NCBI GenBank assembly: GCA_016706225.1 | Contig: JADJKB010000021.1 | Coordinates: 744,001-808,000, forward strand | Direction of reading: 5' to 3' | From: Myxococcales bacterium | GTDB taxonomy: Bacteria > Myxococcota_A > Polyangia > Polyangiales > Polyangiaceae | Length of the DNA stretch: 64,000 bases | Shown here: positions 62,239-64,000 of the stretch, one piece after another | Layout of the letters: every line of letters starts with the position of its first letter | Position numbering within the stretch: the first letter of the stretch is position 1 | Position numbers and translations under genes: made by a program | The notes under the pieces: generated by a model | Databases searched by the model: none | The model's input: only the letters and a program-made list of their open reading frames with translations | What the model was told of the DNA's origin: nothing

Positions 62239-64000
62239 TCACCAGCCGAAATCGTACGAGAGACCGACACCGGTACGCAGTCGGTCGACGGGAGCGTGGA
62301 TGCGTTCGCCCGTTGGCAGGGCGGGACCCACGATGTACGGGGTGTCATCCACCGCGACGTAGTTGGCCGTCGCCCGGTACGCGAGCCCCTTGACCCCCGG
62401 CACGGGGCCCGTGAGCGCCAGCCGCAGCTCGAGCTGCGGATCGGCGAAACCGGGCTCGCTGCGATCGAGCTGTCGGCGGCTCACGATGCGGGACGCGAGC
62501 GCAACCGTCGGCAGCCCCTGGGAGAGATCATACGAGATGCGCGCGTTGCCAAACCACGATGGCGCGACCTCCAGCCGTATGGGATCGGCTCCCGGATCTT
62601 CGAGCCGTGTGTACGCTTCGGTGAACGAGAGCCCATACCGCAGGCGGCCGGTCACGGCGGAGCCCTCGTACAGCGCGTTCAGACCGTAGTTCTCGATGCT
62701 TCCCAGGTTCCTCACCTGGTAGGCGTAGGTCGCCGCCGGGGCGAGCTCGCCCGCCGCGATGGCGTCACTGAGCTCCTGCGGATCCAGCTCTACACTCACC
62801 GCCAGATCCCGCCACCACGACCGGAATGCACCCACGAGGATGCGTTGGCTGCCGAACCGTTGTTCGAACGAGGCCTCGACCGAGCGCACGACCTCTGGCT
62901 CCAGACTGTCACCACCCGCGATCTGCGTCAGCGGGTCGAAGTAGTAGAGCTCGAACGCCGACGGCGCCCGGAACGCCTCGCTGTAGATGGCTTTGATGGC
63001 GCCGCCCTTCCACGGGAACATCGTGGCCGCCGCGCGGGGAGACAGGTGATTGCCGAATCGATCGTCCGCGTCGAGCCTGACCCCGGCGTTCAACGCGAGC
63101 CAGTCCACCGGCGCCGCCGTCTGCTGCACGTAGGCGCCGAGGGCGCGTTCACCCTTGTCGAAGACGCCGAGGCTGCCCGGGTTCACGCCTGTGGCGTTGT
63201 CGACGAAATCGACCTTGGATTTGACCTGTTTGTAGCGCCCGTCGACCCCGAGCAGGGTCACGAAGCTGCCATCCTCCGCCCAGTCCAGGCTCAGCTGAGG
63301 CTCGATGCCTGCGGACATCGAAATGCCGGTCAGACGCCAGAGACAGCCCGAGTCCTGTCCTGGCAGGCAGTCCTCGGCGCCATCACTCCTCCAGTCCTGC
63401 CGGTAGTCGTACAAGTCGCCGTAGGCCCGGGCGCTGAGCCGAGCCTTCTTCGACAACGTGAGTGTGTGTTTCAGGTCCAGGTTGAGCCAGCGATCCTGCT
63501 CGAAGCTGTCGGGGTCGTCGAAATTGCCACTGTCAGTCGAGTACGTGCGTTTGTAGATGGCACCCCGCAGCGCGGCCTCGGTGTTACCGACGCGCAACCG
63601 CAGGTACGCGCCTGGCGCTCGCGTGTAGTAGGCGTCGTCGCCCTTTCCGCCCCAGATGCCGACGGGTTTGTCCGTGGAGAAACGCCGCGGCAGACCCGTT
63701 ACGCTGTCTGGCCCAGGATCGAAGGCGGCAAAATCGAAGCTCGGCCCGAACTGAGCAAAGTACTCCCCAGCGAAGGTGAGCTCGGCGTCTTTCCCGAACA
63801 GCTTGAACTCCTGCCCGACGCCGGCCATGCCGCGCACGCTGGTCGGGATTTCGGTGTCCACGGCCACGTGCCCACCGCGAAAATCCTTGGCTCGTTTGGT
63901 GACGATGTGAACCACGCCCAGCATCGCGCTCGAGCCGTAGAGCACGGACCCGGGGCCCAGCATGATCTCGATGTGATCGACGAGCTCCAGCGGTACCATG
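62239..64000 (-). CDS. TonB-dependent receptor, partial
   Basis: The C-terminal 586 residues of an outer membrane TonB-dependent receptor; the signal peptide, TonB box and most of the plug lie beyond the right edge. The visible plug end is HIEIMLGPGSVLYGSSAMLG(VV) followed by a 22-strand-type barrel (GEYFAQFGPSFDFAA, IKAIYSEAFRAPSAFELYYFD, GLSYDFGW). The ATG at 63999 is internal, not the start. Substrate (siderophore, cobalamin or sugar) cannot be told. Convergent with the response regulator; two bases separate the stops. Confidence 0.9.
   Translation of the reverse strand, partial: MVPLELVDHIEIMLGPGSVLYGSSAMLGVVHIVTKRAKDFRGGHVAVDTEIPTSVRGMAGVGQEFKLFGKDAELTFAGEYFAQFGPSFDFAAFDPGPDSVTGLPRRFSTDKPVGIWGGKGDDAYYTRAPGAYLRLRVGNTEAALRGAIYKRTYSTDSGNFDDPDSFEQDRWLNLDLKHTLTLSKKARLSARAYGDLYDYRQDWRSDGAEDCLPGQDSGCLWRLTGISMSAGIEPQLSLDWAEDGSFVTLLGVDGRYKQVKSKVDFVDNATGVNPGSLGVFDKGERALGAYVQQTAAPVDWLALNAGVRLDADDRFGNHLSPRAAATMFPWKGGAIKAIYSEAFRAPSAFELYYFDPLTQIAGGDSLEPEVVRSVEASFEQRFGSQRILVGAFRSWWRDLAVSVELDPQELSDAIAAGELAPAATYAYQVRNLGSIENYGLNALYEGSAVTGRLRYGLSFTEAYTRLEDPGADPIRLEVAPSWFGNARISYDLSQGLPTVALASRIVSRRQLDRSEPGFADPQLELRLALTGPVPGVKGLAYRATANYVAVDDTPYIVGPALPTGERIHAPVDRLRTGVGLSYDFGW

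Overview
The window is very GC-rich DNA with dense genes on both strands. Much of the coding capacity is exported lipoproteins with Gly/Ser/Ala-rich linkers, MopE-like metal-binding repeats, a Cys-plus-membrane-plus-Arg C-terminal tail, PilZ, FHA, GYF_2 and AIM24 proteins, and an Hsp70 fusion. This mix points to a Myxococcota chromosome, most likely of the Polyangiales/Sorangiineae type. That assignment is an inference from gene content; no rRNA, tRNA, phage, insertion sequence or CRISPR array was found.

Region by region. 1-5.2 kb: the end of a HAD 5'-nucleotidase, a PilZ protein, a parvulin, lipoproteins and a ribbon-helix-helix/FHA fusion. 5.2-7.8 kb: the SAM-cycle unit, with adenosylhomocysteinase downstream of an ArsR-methyltransferase regulator behind a promoter with a dyad. 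7.8-17.7 kb: lipoproteins, a three-gene AIM24 operon, a small SAM methyltransferase, a GYF_2 protein with a repeated motif and a CreD-like membrane protein. 17.8-30.5 kb: a PlsC acyltransferase, a copper monooxygenase-like lipoprotein, a lipocalin-like protein, a stand-alone MshEN protein, a lipoprotein with one CxxCH, a DUF4846 lipoprotein and a patatin. 31-36.8 kb: an overlapping TlpA/PP2C/TruD operon, a GIDE-like membrane protein, TerB, an amidohydrolase and a cupin. 36.8-43.2 kb: a beta-helix lipoprotein, a PilZ-Hsp70 fusion and a hybrid histidine kinase. 43.6-48.3 kb: an extensin-like protein, a CBS protein, MutH, an L,D-transpeptidase and a broken gene remnant. 48.3-51.7 kb: a nadE/Nudix/HD operon with two 4-base overlaps. 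51.7-57.9 kb: an ECF sigma factor with a built-in zinc anti-sigma motif, small membrane and lipoproteins, and a GH31 glycosidase. 57.9-62.2 kb: a PilT-type ATPase with an N-terminal extension, a membrane CheA-like kinase and a single-domain response regulator. 62.2-64 kb: a TonB-dependent receptor cut by the window edge.

How the genes may work together. Signalling recurs: likely c-di-GMP binders (two PilZ proteins, one MshEN protein), Ser/Thr phosphosignalling parts (FHA, PP2C), two histidine kinases, and motility (PilT with a CheA-like kinase and receiver). Envelope work is shared by the lipoproteins, L,D-transpeptidase, extensin-like peptidase fold, CreD-like protein and TonB receptor. The most unusual items are the PilZ-Hsp70 fusion, a complete MutH outside Gammaproteobacteria, the three tandem AIM24 paralogues, the RHH-FHA fusion and the orphan coding remnant at 48.0-48.3 kb.
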